64,000 nucleotides of DNA from Leptospira vanthielii serovar Holland str. Waz Holland = ATCC 700522 (GTDB lineage Bacteria > Spirochaetota > Leptospiria > Leptospirales > Leptospiraceae): the NCBI RefSeq assembly GCF_000332455.1, contig NZ_AOGY02000051.1:124001-188000 (forward strand). The letters are read 5' to 3'. A model generated the notes under the pieces. The model saw nothing but the letters and a program-made list of their open reading frames with translations. It made no database searches and was not told where the DNA came from. Made by a program: the position numbers and the translations under genes. Below are positions 9,576-18,768 of this stretch, in pieces (position 1 is the first letter of the stretch; each line of letters starts with the position of its first letter).

Positions 9576-10179
9576 GATACTCACCACCTGCGATTTCTTC
9601 TTTTAATACAATCCGAAAACCTGACAAAGAATTTCCACCAAACCCGTGAAATGTGATGAGTTTTGTTTTTGGTTTTAGTAACAATAAATTCTGTTTTAAG
9701 GTCTGTAAATCTTTCAAAAATTGATTTGCCGATTTTTGTTTTTGCAGATCGATAGAATGGCTTCCTTTCATGGTTTCATACAAAGGATTAAAGCAATAAT
9801 AATGAGAATGGCCTTCGGGAAATTGTTTTAAAAAGTTTTCCTTTCGGAACTGCACCTTAGAAACATCCCAGTGTTTTTTTAAAGATTCAGAAACATCTAC
9901 CAACTCTTCTCTATCTTCCAACCCTAAGATATCGATCGAATGATTAGAAAGAAGGGAAAGATGGATGCAAAACTTTCCGACGCCAGAACCTAAATCGACA
10001 AGTGATGTCACTCTATCCAGAGACAGGTACTTCCAAGTCCTTTCAATGACGGAAATTGGCGTCCATTGGTATGCAGAAAGAATTTGGAATTTTTGGGAAA
10101 GGCAGGAATCCCATAAGGCATCTGTCATTGGATCCCCTACGCTCAATTTCTTTCCTTTATTGAAAAATTGGTTTCTCAT
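9556..10179 (-). CDS. Class I SAM-dependent methyltransferase
   Basis: A 207-residue protein with the Rossmann-fold motif I VDLGSGVGKFCIHL (about residues 61-74), acidic motif II near GLEDREEL, and a later YYCFNPLYE segment in the motif IV position. It probably transfers methyl groups from S-adenosylmethionine; the substrate is unknown. The N-terminal lead SVGDPMTDALWDSC is not diagnostic. The ATG at 10179 has only a weak AAAGAA upstream. It is divergent from the small frameshifted gene at 10209. Another possibility is a distant relative of the DOT1-like or rRNA methyltransferases; I cannot resolve this. Confidence 0.75.
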   Translation of the reverse strand: MRNQFFNKGKKLSVGDPMTDALWDSCLSQKFQILSAYQWTPISVIERTWKYLSLDRVTSLVDLGSGVGKFCIHLSLLSNHSIDILGLEDREELVDVSESLKKHWDVSKVQFRKENFLKQFPEGHSHYYCFNPLYETMKGSHSIDLQKQKSANQFLKDLQTLKQNLLLLKPKTKLITFHGFGGNSLSGFRIVLKEEIAGGEYLIWERE

Positions 10180-10208
10180 TTCTTTATGTTATGTTACACC
10201 TTTTGTTT

Positions 10209-10429
10209 ATGGACCAAAAGATTCAGTATTTGAACCAAATGATCGAAATCATTGATAACAAAGTTACCATTTTTAAAAAAACAAGTCCAAATTACCACAA
10301 GCAGCTTACACTGCCGAAAAACAAGTGCTCACACGCACAATCCAAGAAACAATCCAACTTGCCGAAGAAATCAAACCAGTCCCCTTTTCCCTAATTAATG
10401 ATTTGAAAGCTCTCATCAAACAATTATAA
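10209..10429 (+). pseudogene. Small gene with an apparent frameshift in an A7 run
   Basis: From the ATG at 10209 the frame reads MDQKIQYLNQMIEIIDNKV and then loses sense after the run TTTTTAAAAAAAC (about 10270-10282). Reading one base back after the A-run gives a smooth continuation (AAYTAEKQVLTRTIQETIQ … INDLKALIKQL) to a TAA at 10427-10429. The restored product would be a 73-residue, mostly helical, charged protein of unknown family. No clear RBS precedes the ATG. The shift could be a true mutation, a sequencing error in the homopolymer, or slippage. A hairpin begins at the stop codon. Confidence 0.45.
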
Positions 10430-10462
10430 TTTGAATTCGCTTTGACTAAAAGCGATTCAAAT
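10429..10462 (+). promoter_or_regulatory. Long hairpin abutting the flavoprotein start codon
   Basis: The arms 10429-10443 and 10449-10462 pair over 14 bp with a single bulged T and a 5-nt loop (GACTA). The structure ends 1 nt before the ATG at 10464, replacing any Shine-Dalgarno site. It starts at the stop of the preceding small gene. No T-tract follows, so it is not a classical terminator; it could block ribosome loading or be a degenerate terminator. Confidence 0.4.
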
Positions 10463-10463
10463 T

Positions 10464-11561
10464 ATGGAACCAAATTTTTGTTACCAAGTCCCTGTGGTCA
10501 TCGGCGCTGGAATTTCTGGTGCGACCATTGCTATGCTCGATCCAAGTGTGGTAGTCTACGATAAAGGCAGATCCTCTGGAGGAAGGGTATCAAGTAAATC
10601 AGGAAATGATTCTTCTTCTTACGACTTTGGGGCCACAATGTTTCGAGATTTTATGGAAGTGAGTTGGCTTGGACAAGAAACTAAATATTCCATTTTAGAA
10701 ATTTTGAAGTCGCAGTCGGTTTCTTTGCCAATCAAACCTATCTATAGTGAAGCACATTTTTATCCAGCTTTAGGTATGGCCAATTTAGTTTCTGCCATGT
10801 TTGGGAGTGTAAAACCAATCCAAAGCCATACTTTAAAAAAGATAGAATCGTTAGATGAAAAAACATGGAATTTAGAATTTCATAACTCTGCCACTAAACA
10901 AAAAGATACGATTTGTACGCATTCTGTCATCCTAACCCTCCCCATTCCTCAAATTTTGGAAATTTTTCATCGTTCAAAAGAAAATCCCCAACTCAAACAA
11001 TGGATTGATTTTTTAAATCAATACAATGATTACCGTAAAACTATTGTTAGTTACTTTTATTGGGACAAATGGAAACCTAATTGGAAGAAACTTTCCTTGG
11101 ATCCAGATGCTAACATTCCAATCACTACAACTCTACAACCTGGAACAGATTGGGAATACCAAAGTTGGGAAAGTCTCAAATACCCCCAAGAATTTCATTC
11201 AGGTTCTGCCCTTCTTGTCCAATTTGGTGCCTTATTTTCCGAAAGCCACTTTGAAGATTGGATGGATGAGAAAAAAAATCCCACTGCAAAATATAAAGAC
11301 TATCTCATACAAAGTTTAAAAGAAATATTGAATGCCCCGAAACCTAACTTAATTTGGAACCATAGGTGGAAATATGCGCAAGCGCAGATGCCCCTTTTAG
11401 GAAGAGAAGGAACATTAAACCTAGACTCCGAAGCCTTTGAGAAGTGGAAACAACTTTGCAGAGATACTGGGATCACAATTCTCGGAGATTGGCTTTTTGG
11501 TGCCAAAATTGAAAGGATCATTGGAGGAGTTTATTTTCTCTCTCACAATGATCTATTGTAA
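10464..11561 (+). CDS. Renalase-like FAD-dependent oxidoreductase
   Basis: A 365-residue flavoprotein of the NAD(P)/FAD amine-oxidase type. The dinucleotide-binding motif VIGAGISGATIA begins at residue 12, the second FAD motif is YDKGRSSGGRVSSK, and the C-terminal FAD contact is ILGDWLFGAKIERIIGG. This architecture is shared with renalases and small amine-oxidase-like enzymes; the true substrate is unknown. The start must lie very close to 10464 because the FAD motif begins 11 residues in, yet no RBS is visible and a hairpin occupies that position. Its stop is only 2 bp from the stop of the convergent DUF1499 gene. Confidence 0.85.
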   Translation: MEPNFCYQVPVVIGAGISGATIAMLDPSVVVYDKGRSSGGRVSSKSGNDSSSYDFGATMFRDFMEVSWLGQETKYSILEILKSQSVSLPIKPIYSEAHFYPALGMANLVSAMFGSVKPIQSHTLKKIESLDEKTWNLEFHNSATKQKDTICTHSVILTLPIPQILEIFHRSKENPQLKQWIDFLNQYNDYRKTIVSYFYWDKWKPNWKKLSLDPDANIPITTTLQPGTDWEYQSWESLKYPQEFHSGSALLVQFGALFSESHFEDWMDEKKNPTAKYKDYLIQSLKEILNAPKPNLIWNHRWKYAQAQMPLLGREGTLNLDSEAFEKWKQLCRDTGITILGDWLFGAKIERIIGGVYFLSHNDLL

Positions 11562-11563
11562 GT

Positions 11564-11995
11564 TTATTCTTTTGCGAGTAATTCTCGAAATTGATTCACT
11601 CGCCTTCTGTTGGCAAAAATATCCCATAACCCAAGTATCGATTGGGAACGCACTTGGGCTTCCTGTTTATCTTCTGGAAAATAAATCTCCACCCGATCGG
11701 GAAATCGAAATACTTTTGTGAAAAAAATCACTCGGATGTATTCTCCCTCTTTCTCTTCAATGATCCAAATGTTTTCGGATTCATGAAAGTATTTGGCCAT
11801 TCGTTCAAAGGCAACTTGACGAGTGGTAGTATAAACAATGGGATCCACTTTATGAACAATGTTATATTGCATGCTTTGACTAGAAACGCAGTTAGGTGAC
11901 GGTGGGCAACCGCGGAGTTCCCCATCACTGACCCCGGAAAGAGGACTTAATACACTCATACAACAAATAAAGAAAACACCTAAAGCAGCTTCCAT
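11564..11995 (-). CDS. DUF1499 family protein
   Basis: A 143-residue protein with the DUF1499 signature: CPPSPNCVSSQ near residue 30 and the C-terminal NRRRVNQFRELL. The N-terminus MEAALGVFFICCMSVL is hydrophobic and could be a signal or lipoprotein-like leader, so export is possible. The function of the family is unknown. The ATG at 11995 follows AGGAGA at short spacing. It is convergent with the flavoprotein gene, 2 bp apart. Confidence 0.85.
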   Translation of the reverse strand: MEAALGVFFICCMSVLSPLSGVSDGELRGCPPSPNCVSSQSMQYNIVHKVDPIVYTTTRQVAFERMAKYFHESENIWIIEEKEGEYIRVIFFTKVFRFPDRVEIYFPEDKQEAQVRSQSILGLWDIFANRRRVNQFRELLAKE

Positions 11996-12065
11996 ATCTC
12001 CTAAATTCGAAAACTTGCTGTTTTTTACTTGCAGATTTTATAAATTTTCTTATTTTTATCGGCTC

Positions 12066-12950
12066 ATGAAACGAATCAAAAAATATTCCATTTCTGCATT
12101 GATTTTTAGTATCATCTTACTTATCATTGCTGCCTATTATTTTTCTAGTTTGGTACTATATCCAAAAGTCAATTGCAGCTTGGAGCACCATGTGTTCTGT
12201 AATGGTCCTTCGGAAGTGGGTTTGCAGTTTGAAGAAGTGGAAATCACGACAGAAGACAAACTTAACCTTGTTAGTTACTGGATTCCCGCCAAACAATCCA
12301 AAGCCTCAATTATATTAGTACACGGCCACGGAGGACAAAGAAACGAAGGGATTCGATTTGCTAAAAGCCTACACCAAGCAGGATACAACTTACTCCTCTT
12401 AAGTTTACGAAGAAACCATGGTGGATTTGCATCCATGGGATTTCATGAACAAAAGGATGTAACAGCTGCTATTTCCTATTTAAAAGAAAAAGGTTACAAC
12501 AAAATTGGTATCTTTGGATTTTCTATGGGTTCTGCGACAAGTATCATCGCCATGGCCGACCATCCAGAAATCGAAGCCGGTCTCTTTAGCAGCGGTTATG
12601 GGAGCGCAATTGATGTTCTTGTTGAATCTGCTAAACGTGATTTTGGAATCCCGTATTATCCTCTCATTCCCGTAGTCAAATTGGCACTCAACTTACGGGG
12701 AGATATGGACATTGATTCGGTAAGGCCTATTGATAAAATTGCCTCCATTAGCCCGAGGCCCATTGCTCTCTTTCATTGTAAAATGGACGATTACGTAGAC
12801 TACCACCATGCTTTGGACCTATTTGCCAAGGCGGGAGAGCCCAAATCTCTTTGGTCACCAGAATGCAAACGACATGAACGTCTTTGGAATTTTGATTCGA
12901 AGGAAGCGGAATCAAGGGCAGTTGGATTTTTTCAAAAGTATTTGAAATAA
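12066..12950 (+). CDS. Membrane-anchored alpha/beta hydrolase
   Basis: A 294-residue serine hydrolase with an N-terminal membrane anchor (about residues 9-32). The oxyanion-side motif LVHGHGGQ is near residue 85, the nucleophile elbow GFSMGS has S153, and the likely acid and base are D241 or D242 (KMDDYVD) and H270 (CKRHERLW). It resembles the BEM46/YqkD-type esterases with an external catalytic domain; the substrate is unknown. The frame is open from further upstream, but the ATG at 12066 starts the anchor neatly. The tandem repeat region begins immediately after its stop. Confidence 0.87.
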   Translation: MKRIKKYSISALIFSIILLIIAAYYFSSLVLYPKVNCSLEHHVFCNGPSEVGLQFEEVEITTEDKLNLVSYWIPAKQSKASIILVHGHGGQRNEGIRFAKSLHQAGYNLLLLSLRRNHGGFASMGFHEQKDVTAAISYLKEKGYNKIGIFGFSMGSATSIIAMADHPEIEAGLFSSGYGSAIDVLVESAKRDFGIPYYPLIPVVKLALNLRGDMDIDSVRPIDKIASISPRPIALFHCKMDDYVDYHHALDLFAKAGEPKSLWSPECKRHERLWNFDSKEAESRAVGFFQKYLK

Positions 12951-13306
12951 CACGGCTTTGTTCGCCTGTCTCCCTTCCGGGTCGGCTTACCCAAATCATT
13001 GCTCCCAATGGGTCGCAACAATTCGGCTCACAAAACTGTTCGAGTCGATCTAGTTGTATTTGAATGTTTGGTTTGTGATTAGTTTGATTTGCTCGAAGGG
13101 GGACTCGACCTCTCCGCTGCTCGGACTTCCTGTCCGATCAACGCTCCGAGGCACGGTTTTGTTCGCCTGTCTCCCTTCCGGGTCGGCTTTTCCAAATCAT
13201 TGCTTCCTATAGCGCAACGATTCGGCTCACAAAACTGTTCGAGTCGATCTATATGTATTTGAATGCTTGAGTTGTGATTAGTTTGATTTTGCTCGAAGGG
13301 GAACTA
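12951..13306. repeat. Tandem ~200-bp intergenic repeat (two copies)
   Basis: Copy 1 (12951-13107) and copy 2 (13152-13306) are about 90% identical by eye, with a period of 200-201 bp. Both start CACGG(C/T)TTTGTTCGCC, carry CTCCCTTCCGGGTCGGCTT and GGCTCACAAAACTGTTCGAG, and end in a fragment of the tRNA-Leu 3' end. Between them (13109-13151) is a short hairpin, TCGGAC-TTCCT-GTCCGA. No gene is recognisable here. The transposase frame reads back into copy 2. Confidence 0.85.
13090..13108 (-). repeat. Copy of the tRNA-Leu 3' end (19 bp)
   Basis: On the minus strand this reads TCGAGTCCCCCTTCGAGCA, identical to the last 19 nt of tRNA-Leu(GAG) at 14467-14485 (T-arm 3' half plus acceptor strand). A shorter, imperfect copy sits at 13290-13305. 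tRNA 3' ends are common integration sites, but no integrase gene is visible. Confidence 0.8.
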
Positions 13307-14521
13307 TCACTTCACCCCACAAACTCCGATTTTTCCCCACCACCAAAAGACGCTACTTCCTCTCCTCCTACTTCTAAAACAAATTCCCATTCCTCCACCC
13401 CTTCACCTAACAACGAAAGTAACTACTCCCAAACCTTCACCTTAAAAAGTAAAAATTATAAATGTAATGACTATTCATTATTAAAAGATTCAGAAATTAA
13501 CCACTTTTTCAAAATTAAAACCTTAAAGATTTTAAGTTCTATATATCCTAAGACTTGTGATTGTAATAATCCTAACCTACTATTTCTAAAAGTAAAAAAA
13601 AGAGATTCAATCGCTAGATGTTCTAACTGTCATAAGATGGTAAGTATCACTGCAAAAACACCCTTTGAAAATTATAGATCAAATTTATCTTACATTAGTT
13701 TTATAATTTGGGATATGATTAACCAGTATCCAAAGATAATGACTTCAAAGGAAATTTCTAGAAAACTAAATCTATCTTATAAAACGAGCTTCTATCTAAA
13801 GAAAAGATTACAGGTCATATTCTCACAGTTAAACGATACTCTAAAAAATAAATTATACGAGGAGCTTAAAAACCCTGTAAATACAGACAAAAAACCTATT
13901 GCAGTAGCTGATAGTGTAGTATTATTTTCTGCATCATTACGAGCCAATAAACATAGAAGTAGAAGGTATAAAACAGGAACCGCTTCTATATATCTATCTA
14001 ATAGTCTAGGTGGTGGTCAATGTGGAACGTTAGTACATACAGTAGGCATTAATGGAGGTATGACATTTTATAAGTCTATTCCACTTAATAACCAGGAGTA
14101 TCTAGAGAAGGACTTAGATGATAAGATTCCAAAAAATGCCACTTTATACACAGATGAGGGTTATACGTTTCTATGGGATAGAGTGAATCATAAAATGGTT
14201 AATCACTCTAAGAAAAGTAATGATCCTAGGTACAATTTGTCCAGGGAAAGGTGGGTAACTAAGGAAGGTGTCTCAAGTAATGGAGCAGAATCTAGGAATA
14301 ATTTATTAAAACAATCATTTAGAAGCTATGGTTATGTAAGTCCTAAGTGGTCACAATTGTATTTGGATGAAATTAGTTTACTAGGTAATATGAGATTTTG
14401 CGAGCCGTTAAGGAATCTTTTGGCAGGTGGGGAAAAATGGGATTTGTGGGGTAAGGGAATATCTTCTGCTCGAAGGGGGACTCGAACCCCCACACCTTGC
14501 GGCACTACCACCTCAAAGTAG
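13274..14521 (+). CDS. IS1595-family-like DDE transposase
   Basis: A 415-codon frame. A zinc ribbon (CDCN…ARCSNCHKM, about residues 94-118) is followed by a helix-turn-helix-like segment (MTSKEISRKLNLSYKTSFYL). The RNase H-like catalytic core has likely acids in VADSVVLF and LYTDEGYTF, and the C-terminal pattern NGAESRNNLLKQSFR…VSPKWSQLYLDE matches the IS1595/ISXO2 N/E motif. The GTG start lies outside the IS, in the flanking repeat, and no in-frame ATG, GTG or TTG exists between the left terminus and the zinc ribbon. The 3' end runs through the right inverted repeat and ends inside tRNA-Leu, so the last ~20 residues (SARRGTRTPTPCG…) are antisense tRNA. The Ser/Pro/Thr-rich N-terminus may also not be native. 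Expression is doubtful. Confidence 0.7.
   Translation: MISLILLEGELSLHPTNSDFSPPPKDATSSPPTSKTNSHSSTPSPNNESNYSQTFTLKSKNYKCNDYSLLKDSEINHFFKIKTLKILSSIYPKTCDCNNPNLLFLKVKKRDSIARCSNCHKMVSITAKTPFENYRSNLSYISFIIWDMINQYPKIMTSKEISRKLNLSYKTSFYLKKRLQVIFSQLNDTLKNKLYEELKNPVNTDKKPIAVADSVVLFSASLRANKHRSRRYKTGTASIYLSNSLGGGQCGTLVHTVGINGGMTFYKSIPLNNQEYLEKDLDDKIPKNATLYTDEGYTFLWDRVNHKMVNHSKKSNDPRYNLSRERWVTKEGVSSNGAESRNNLLKQSFRSYGYVSPKWSQLYLDEISLLGNMRFCEPLRNLLAGGEKWDLWGKGISSARRGTRTPTPCGTTTSK
13302..14466 (+). mobile_element. IS1595-like insertion sequence next to tRNA-Leu
   Basis: An element of about 1.16 kb, richer in A+T than its surroundings. Its terminal inverted repeats are at 13314-13341 and 14426-14452: ACCCCACAAA plus ATTTTTCCCCACC are shared exactly, with a 4-5 nt mismatch block between. 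The outer ends (about 12-14 nt) are weakly paired. It is flanked by the direct repeat TGCTCGAAGGGG (13290-13301 and 14467-14478), which on the right is the 3' end of tRNA-Leu. The exact ends may be off by a few bases. It holds one transposase gene. Confidence 0.75.
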
Positions 14522-14548
14522 CGTGTCTACCAATTCCACCATCCGAGC
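14467..14548 (-). tRNA. tRNA-Leu (anticodon GAG)
   Basis: An 82-nt cloverleaf: acceptor GCTCGGA/TTCGAGC with discriminator A, D-arm with GGTAGAC, anticodon loop TTGAGGT (GAG, reading CUC/CUU), a leucine-type variable arm TGCCGCAAGGTG, and T-arm GGGGG-TTCGAGT-CCCCC. CCA is not encoded. The 3' end touches the IS, so the native downstream sequence has been displaced. Confidence 0.93.
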
Positions 14549-14565
14549 AGGTGTGTATGTAGGTC

Positions 14566-14593
14566 AGGTTAGGAAAACGGGTTCTTTCGTCAA
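14566..14593 (-). promoter_or_regulatory. Promoter of tRNA-Leu
   Basis: On the minus strand TTGACG and TAACCT are separated by 16 bp, with the -10 element about 18 bp before the tRNA 5' end. A good sigma-70-type fit; based on sequence only. Confidence 0.55.
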
Positions 14594-14652
14594 GGAGATG
14601 AATTTTCTCTTGTCACTTGCACTCACCAATGGGTAGGTTGTAGGGGTCAAGT

Positions 14653-15291
14653 ATGCAAGTATCCGATCTTACCTTTCGCCTCAAACTCCTGCTTATAGGT
14701 TTTCTTTCTCCTTTGTTTGTTCTAGTTGGTCTTCTCCTGTCAGCTCCGTATTGGTTAAAATCCTCTGAAACTTACCAAAAATCAGATGTGGCAGTTTTAG
14801 AAGTATCAAACTCTTTGCCATCCAAAAAGATTCTAAAAGCGGTGGCGGCATTATCACAACGTTCCGATTTTAAAAAACTGATCCTTGTTATACGAGAGGA
14901 CAAATCACAAAATTTACTCGATTCACCACAAGAAAAAGAGACAAAAATCAAAGAACATTTGAGTTCCTTAGGAATTGGACCCGGGCTTGTATCCTCTTTA
15001 GTAATCGCCGGAACCAAAATGGGTGACACAGACGAGGCATCCAAAAACCTATTAAAAATAGCTGTTTCGGATAACTTAAGGAACATTTTACTCCTTTGTC
15101 GGGAGTATGAAGCCAAACGAGTTTTAGGAACCTATCGCAAAACCTTAGCCAGTTTGCCTATCCAGGTGACAGCTTATGGATTTCCATCTGAAGTTTCTGG
15201 TTCCAATTGGTTTTTGTCGGAAGATGGGGTCAGAGAAATTACCGGCGAATTTGTACGTTATCTGTATTCTTATATTAGAGGTGTCCTATAA
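14653..15291 (+). CDS. Membrane-anchored protein, possibly DUF218/YdcF-like
   Basis: A 212-residue protein with one N-terminal membrane segment (about residues 9-32) and an alpha/beta soluble domain. The pattern of strands (VAVLEVS, KLILVIRED, SSLVIAGT, RNILLLCREYEAKR) followed by IQVTAYGFPSE suggests a distant YdcF/SanA (DUF218) relative, but the key family glycines are not obvious, so this is tentative. The ATG follows AGGGGT. The stop codon is directly followed by the lysS ATG with no gap, so the two are probably co-transcribed. Confidence 0.7.
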   Translation: MQVSDLTFRLKLLLIGFLSPLFVLVGLLLSAPYWLKSSETYQKSDVAVLEVSNSLPSKKILKAVAALSQRSDFKKLILVIREDKSQNLLDSPQEKETKIKEHLSSLGIGPGLVSSLVIAGTKMGDTDEASKNLLKIAVSDNLRNILLLCREYEAKRVLGTYRKTLASLPIQVTAYGFPSEVSGSNWFLSEDGVREITGEFVRYLYSYIRGVL

Positions 15292-16785
<1,494 letters not shown>

Positions 16786-16856
16786 AATTAGAAGCGGATC
16801 CCAAAACCAATAAAAGGACTGATCGCTAAATCAGTTTAGAGACCAGCCCCAAACAT

Positions 16857-16896
16857 AAAAAAAGCCTCCCTGGATTAGTTCCTGGAGGCTTTTTTG
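16857..16896. terminator. Bidirectional intrinsic terminator
   Basis: AAAAAAAGCCTCC … GGAGGCTTTTTTG: a stem with GCCTCC/GGAGGC at its base and T-tracts on both strands, between the convergent lysS gene and the lipoprotein gene ending at 16916. Confidence 0.85.
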
Positions 16897-16915
16897 TTTT
16901 AGCAGACGAAGAATA

Positions 16916-17461
16916 TTACTTTTTGCCTATATTGAGTTTTGGCTCTGATTCGATAGTACGGATCAATTTGGATAGATTCGTTTGAAAAGAAGCCGTTTGG
17001 CCCGAACTCAAGTAGTAATTGATCGTTTCCTTTCGGTTGGTATAACTGATTCCAATGTTTTGGCTTTCACCCACTTTCGGAATGAGCTCTGCAGAAATGG
17101 CGGAGCTAATCACGATGGTATCAGAATAATCAGTATTGGTGCGTTTCAGGTTGTGCCAAGTATCACCCAACTTTAAGGAGACTCCAATCGGAAGGTCCAC
17201 GTCAAAGGTGCCAATTTCATAAAGTAAGTAGTATTGCACAAGGCCCGTGCTGTTATCCCGTTCCGCTTTAAAGTAAACACAAGGACGTTTTCCGAAAACC
17301 AGTAAAAATTTCCGTAAACAAATCTCTTTGGAAATGGCAGTTTGTTGCTCTAAGGTTGGTTCCGGTGTGACAACAAAGGCCTTGGTCCCAGAGCAGGAAA
17401 CAAAAACCAGAAAAGTGAGGAAAATGAAGGAAATTCGGGTGAAGGAGAAGATTCTTTCCAT
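16916..17461 (-). CDS. Putative lipoprotein, unknown function
   Basis: A 181-residue protein with signal sequence MERIFSFTRISFIFLTFLVF ending in lipobox FVSC (Cys 23). The mature part is beta-rich (LVQYYLLYEIGTFDVDLPIGVSLKL, YSDTIVISS) with two further cysteines and no family I recognise. Probably an envelope protein. It is divergent from serA with 57 bp between starts and convergent with lysS across a terminator. Confidence 0.8.
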   Translation of the reverse strand: MERIFSFTRISFIFLTFLVFVSCSGTKAFVVTPEPTLEQQTAISKEICLRKFLLVFGKRPCVYFKAERDNSTGLVQYYLLYEIGTFDVDLPIGVSLKLGDTWHNLKRTNTDYSDTIVISSAISAELIPKVGESQNIGISYTNRKETINYYLSSGQTASFQTNLSKLIRTIESEPKLNIGKK

Positions 17462-17518
17462 GGTAAGCTCAACCTTTTTCGAGGTGCAAGGTTTAGCAAA
17501 GGAAAAAATCCTGTTCCT

Positions 17519-18742
17519 ATGGTATCTTATCCCAAAGGAAAAATAAAAGTCCTACTTCTGGAAAACATCCACAAGGATGCTTACGAACTTTTCCACCGAG
17601 ACGGTTTTGACGTCACCCTCGTCAAAGATGCGATGGAAGAAGCAGAACTCATAGAAAGAATTTCTGATGTACATGTTTTGGGCATTCGTAGCAAAACAAA
17701 TGTTACAATGAAAGCCCTCCAGAATGCTAAAAAATTAATGACCGTTGGCTGTTTTTGTATTGGAACCAACCAAGTAGAATTAGAGGAAGCCGAAAAACGA
17801 GCCATCCCCGTCTTTAACGCTCCTTACAGCAATACCAGGTCTGTGGCAGAACTTGTGATCGCTGAGATCATTATGTTGGCAAGAAAAGCAACCGACCAGT
17901 CCCGCGATGTCCACCTAGGTAAGTGGAATAAAATCGCCAAAGGTTGTTTTGAAGTCCGTGGCAAAACTTTAGGAATCATTGGTTACGGACATATTGGATC
18001 CCAAGTCTCTGTACTTGCGGAATCTATGGGAATGAAGGTAGTCTTTTTTGATATCATTTCCAAACTTCCCCTTGGAAATGCTTCTTCCGTCCATACGTAT
18101 GAAGAACTACTCAATCAATCTGATTTTATTACCTTCCATGTACCGGAAACCGAAGAAACAAAAAATCTATTCCGCAAAGAACATTTGCCTATTGTAAAAC
18201 AAGGTGCTTATCTCTTAAACCTATCGCGTGGAAAAGTATTGGAAATCGATGCTCTTGTAGAAGGATTAAAATCTGGGAAACTGGCTGGTGCTGGCGTGGA
18301 TGTGTTCCCAGAAGAACCAAAATCAAATGATGATCCTTTCACGAGTCCACTCCAAGGTCTACCGAATGTCATTCTCACTCCGCATGTCGGTGGATCCACG
18401 GAAGAAGCACAAAGGAATATTGGATCTGAAGTCGCAGAAAAACTTTTGAAGTATGTAAATAACGGATCTACAACCTTCTCTGTGAATTTTCCAAACATTG
18501 AACTAGGAAGTTTGAAATCAGGATACCATAGAATTCTCAATATCCACCAAAATCAACCAGGGTTCTTAAGAGATATCAACTCCATTATCTCCGATATGGG
18601 GGGAAATATCCTCACACAAAACTTAAGCACTTCGTCTAACATTGGCTATCTGAGTATGGAAATTGACAAAAACTTGGGTGATGAATTGAAAGATAAAATC
18701 AAAGCCCATAAACATTCCATTCGGACTCGAATTCTCTATTAG
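17519..18742 (+). CDS. serA: D-3-phosphoglycerate dehydrogenase
   Basis: A 407-residue enzyme that oxidises 3-phosphoglycerate to 3-phosphohydroxypyruvate, the first step of serine synthesis. The NAD motif GIIGYGHIGSQ lies near residue 155. The catalytic set is visible as NLSRGKVLEIDAL (Arg), PEEPKSNDDPF (Glu) and TPHVGGSTEEAQ (His). The C-terminal ACT domain (about 330-407, HQNQPGFLRDINSI…) is the site of serine feedback in E. coli-type SerA, which also matches in length (410). The ATG at 17519 has a GGA-rich stretch only at long spacing. Confidence 0.96.
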   Translation: MVSYPKGKIKVLLLENIHKDAYELFHRDGFDVTLVKDAMEEAELIERISDVHVLGIRSKTNVTMKALQNAKKLMTVGCFCIGTNQVELEEAEKRAIPVFNAPYSNTRSVAELVIAEIIMLARKATDQSRDVHLGKWNKIAKGCFEVRGKTLGIIGYGHIGSQVSVLAESMGMKVVFFDIISKLPLGNASSVHTYEELLNQSDFITFHVPETEETKNLFRKEHLPIVKQGAYLLNLSRGKVLEIDALVEGLKSGKLAGAGVDVFPEEPKSNDDPFTSPLQGLPNVILTPHVGGSTEEAQRNIGSEVAEKLLKYVNNGSTTFSVNFPNIELGSLKSGYHRILNIHQNQPGFLRDINSIISDMGGNILTQNLSTSSNIGYLSMEIDKNLGDELKDKIKAHKHSIRTRILY

Positions 18743-18768
18743 AAATCAATGGGAAGGAAAATATCCAA

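Noticed and set aside
10270..10282. Classical -1 ribosomal frameshift site in the small broken gene
   Set aside because: The zero-frame codons are TTT AAA AAA ACA, which do not form a proper X XXY YYZ heptamer; only general homopolymer slippage remains possible.
12951..13310. CRISPR-like array
   Set aside because: Only two long (~155 bp) copies exist with one 44-bp gap; no short regular repeats or spacers and no cas genes.
13090..14485. Genomic island bounded by tRNA att sites
   Set aside because: The tRNA 3' end copies look like attL/attR, but the only gene between them is a DDE transposase; no tyrosine or serine integrase, excisionase or cargo is present.
14427..14636. 69-residue ORF containing GGLEPPHLAALPP
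   Set aside because: This is the antisense of tRNA-Leu read in another frame, a common artefact, not a gene.
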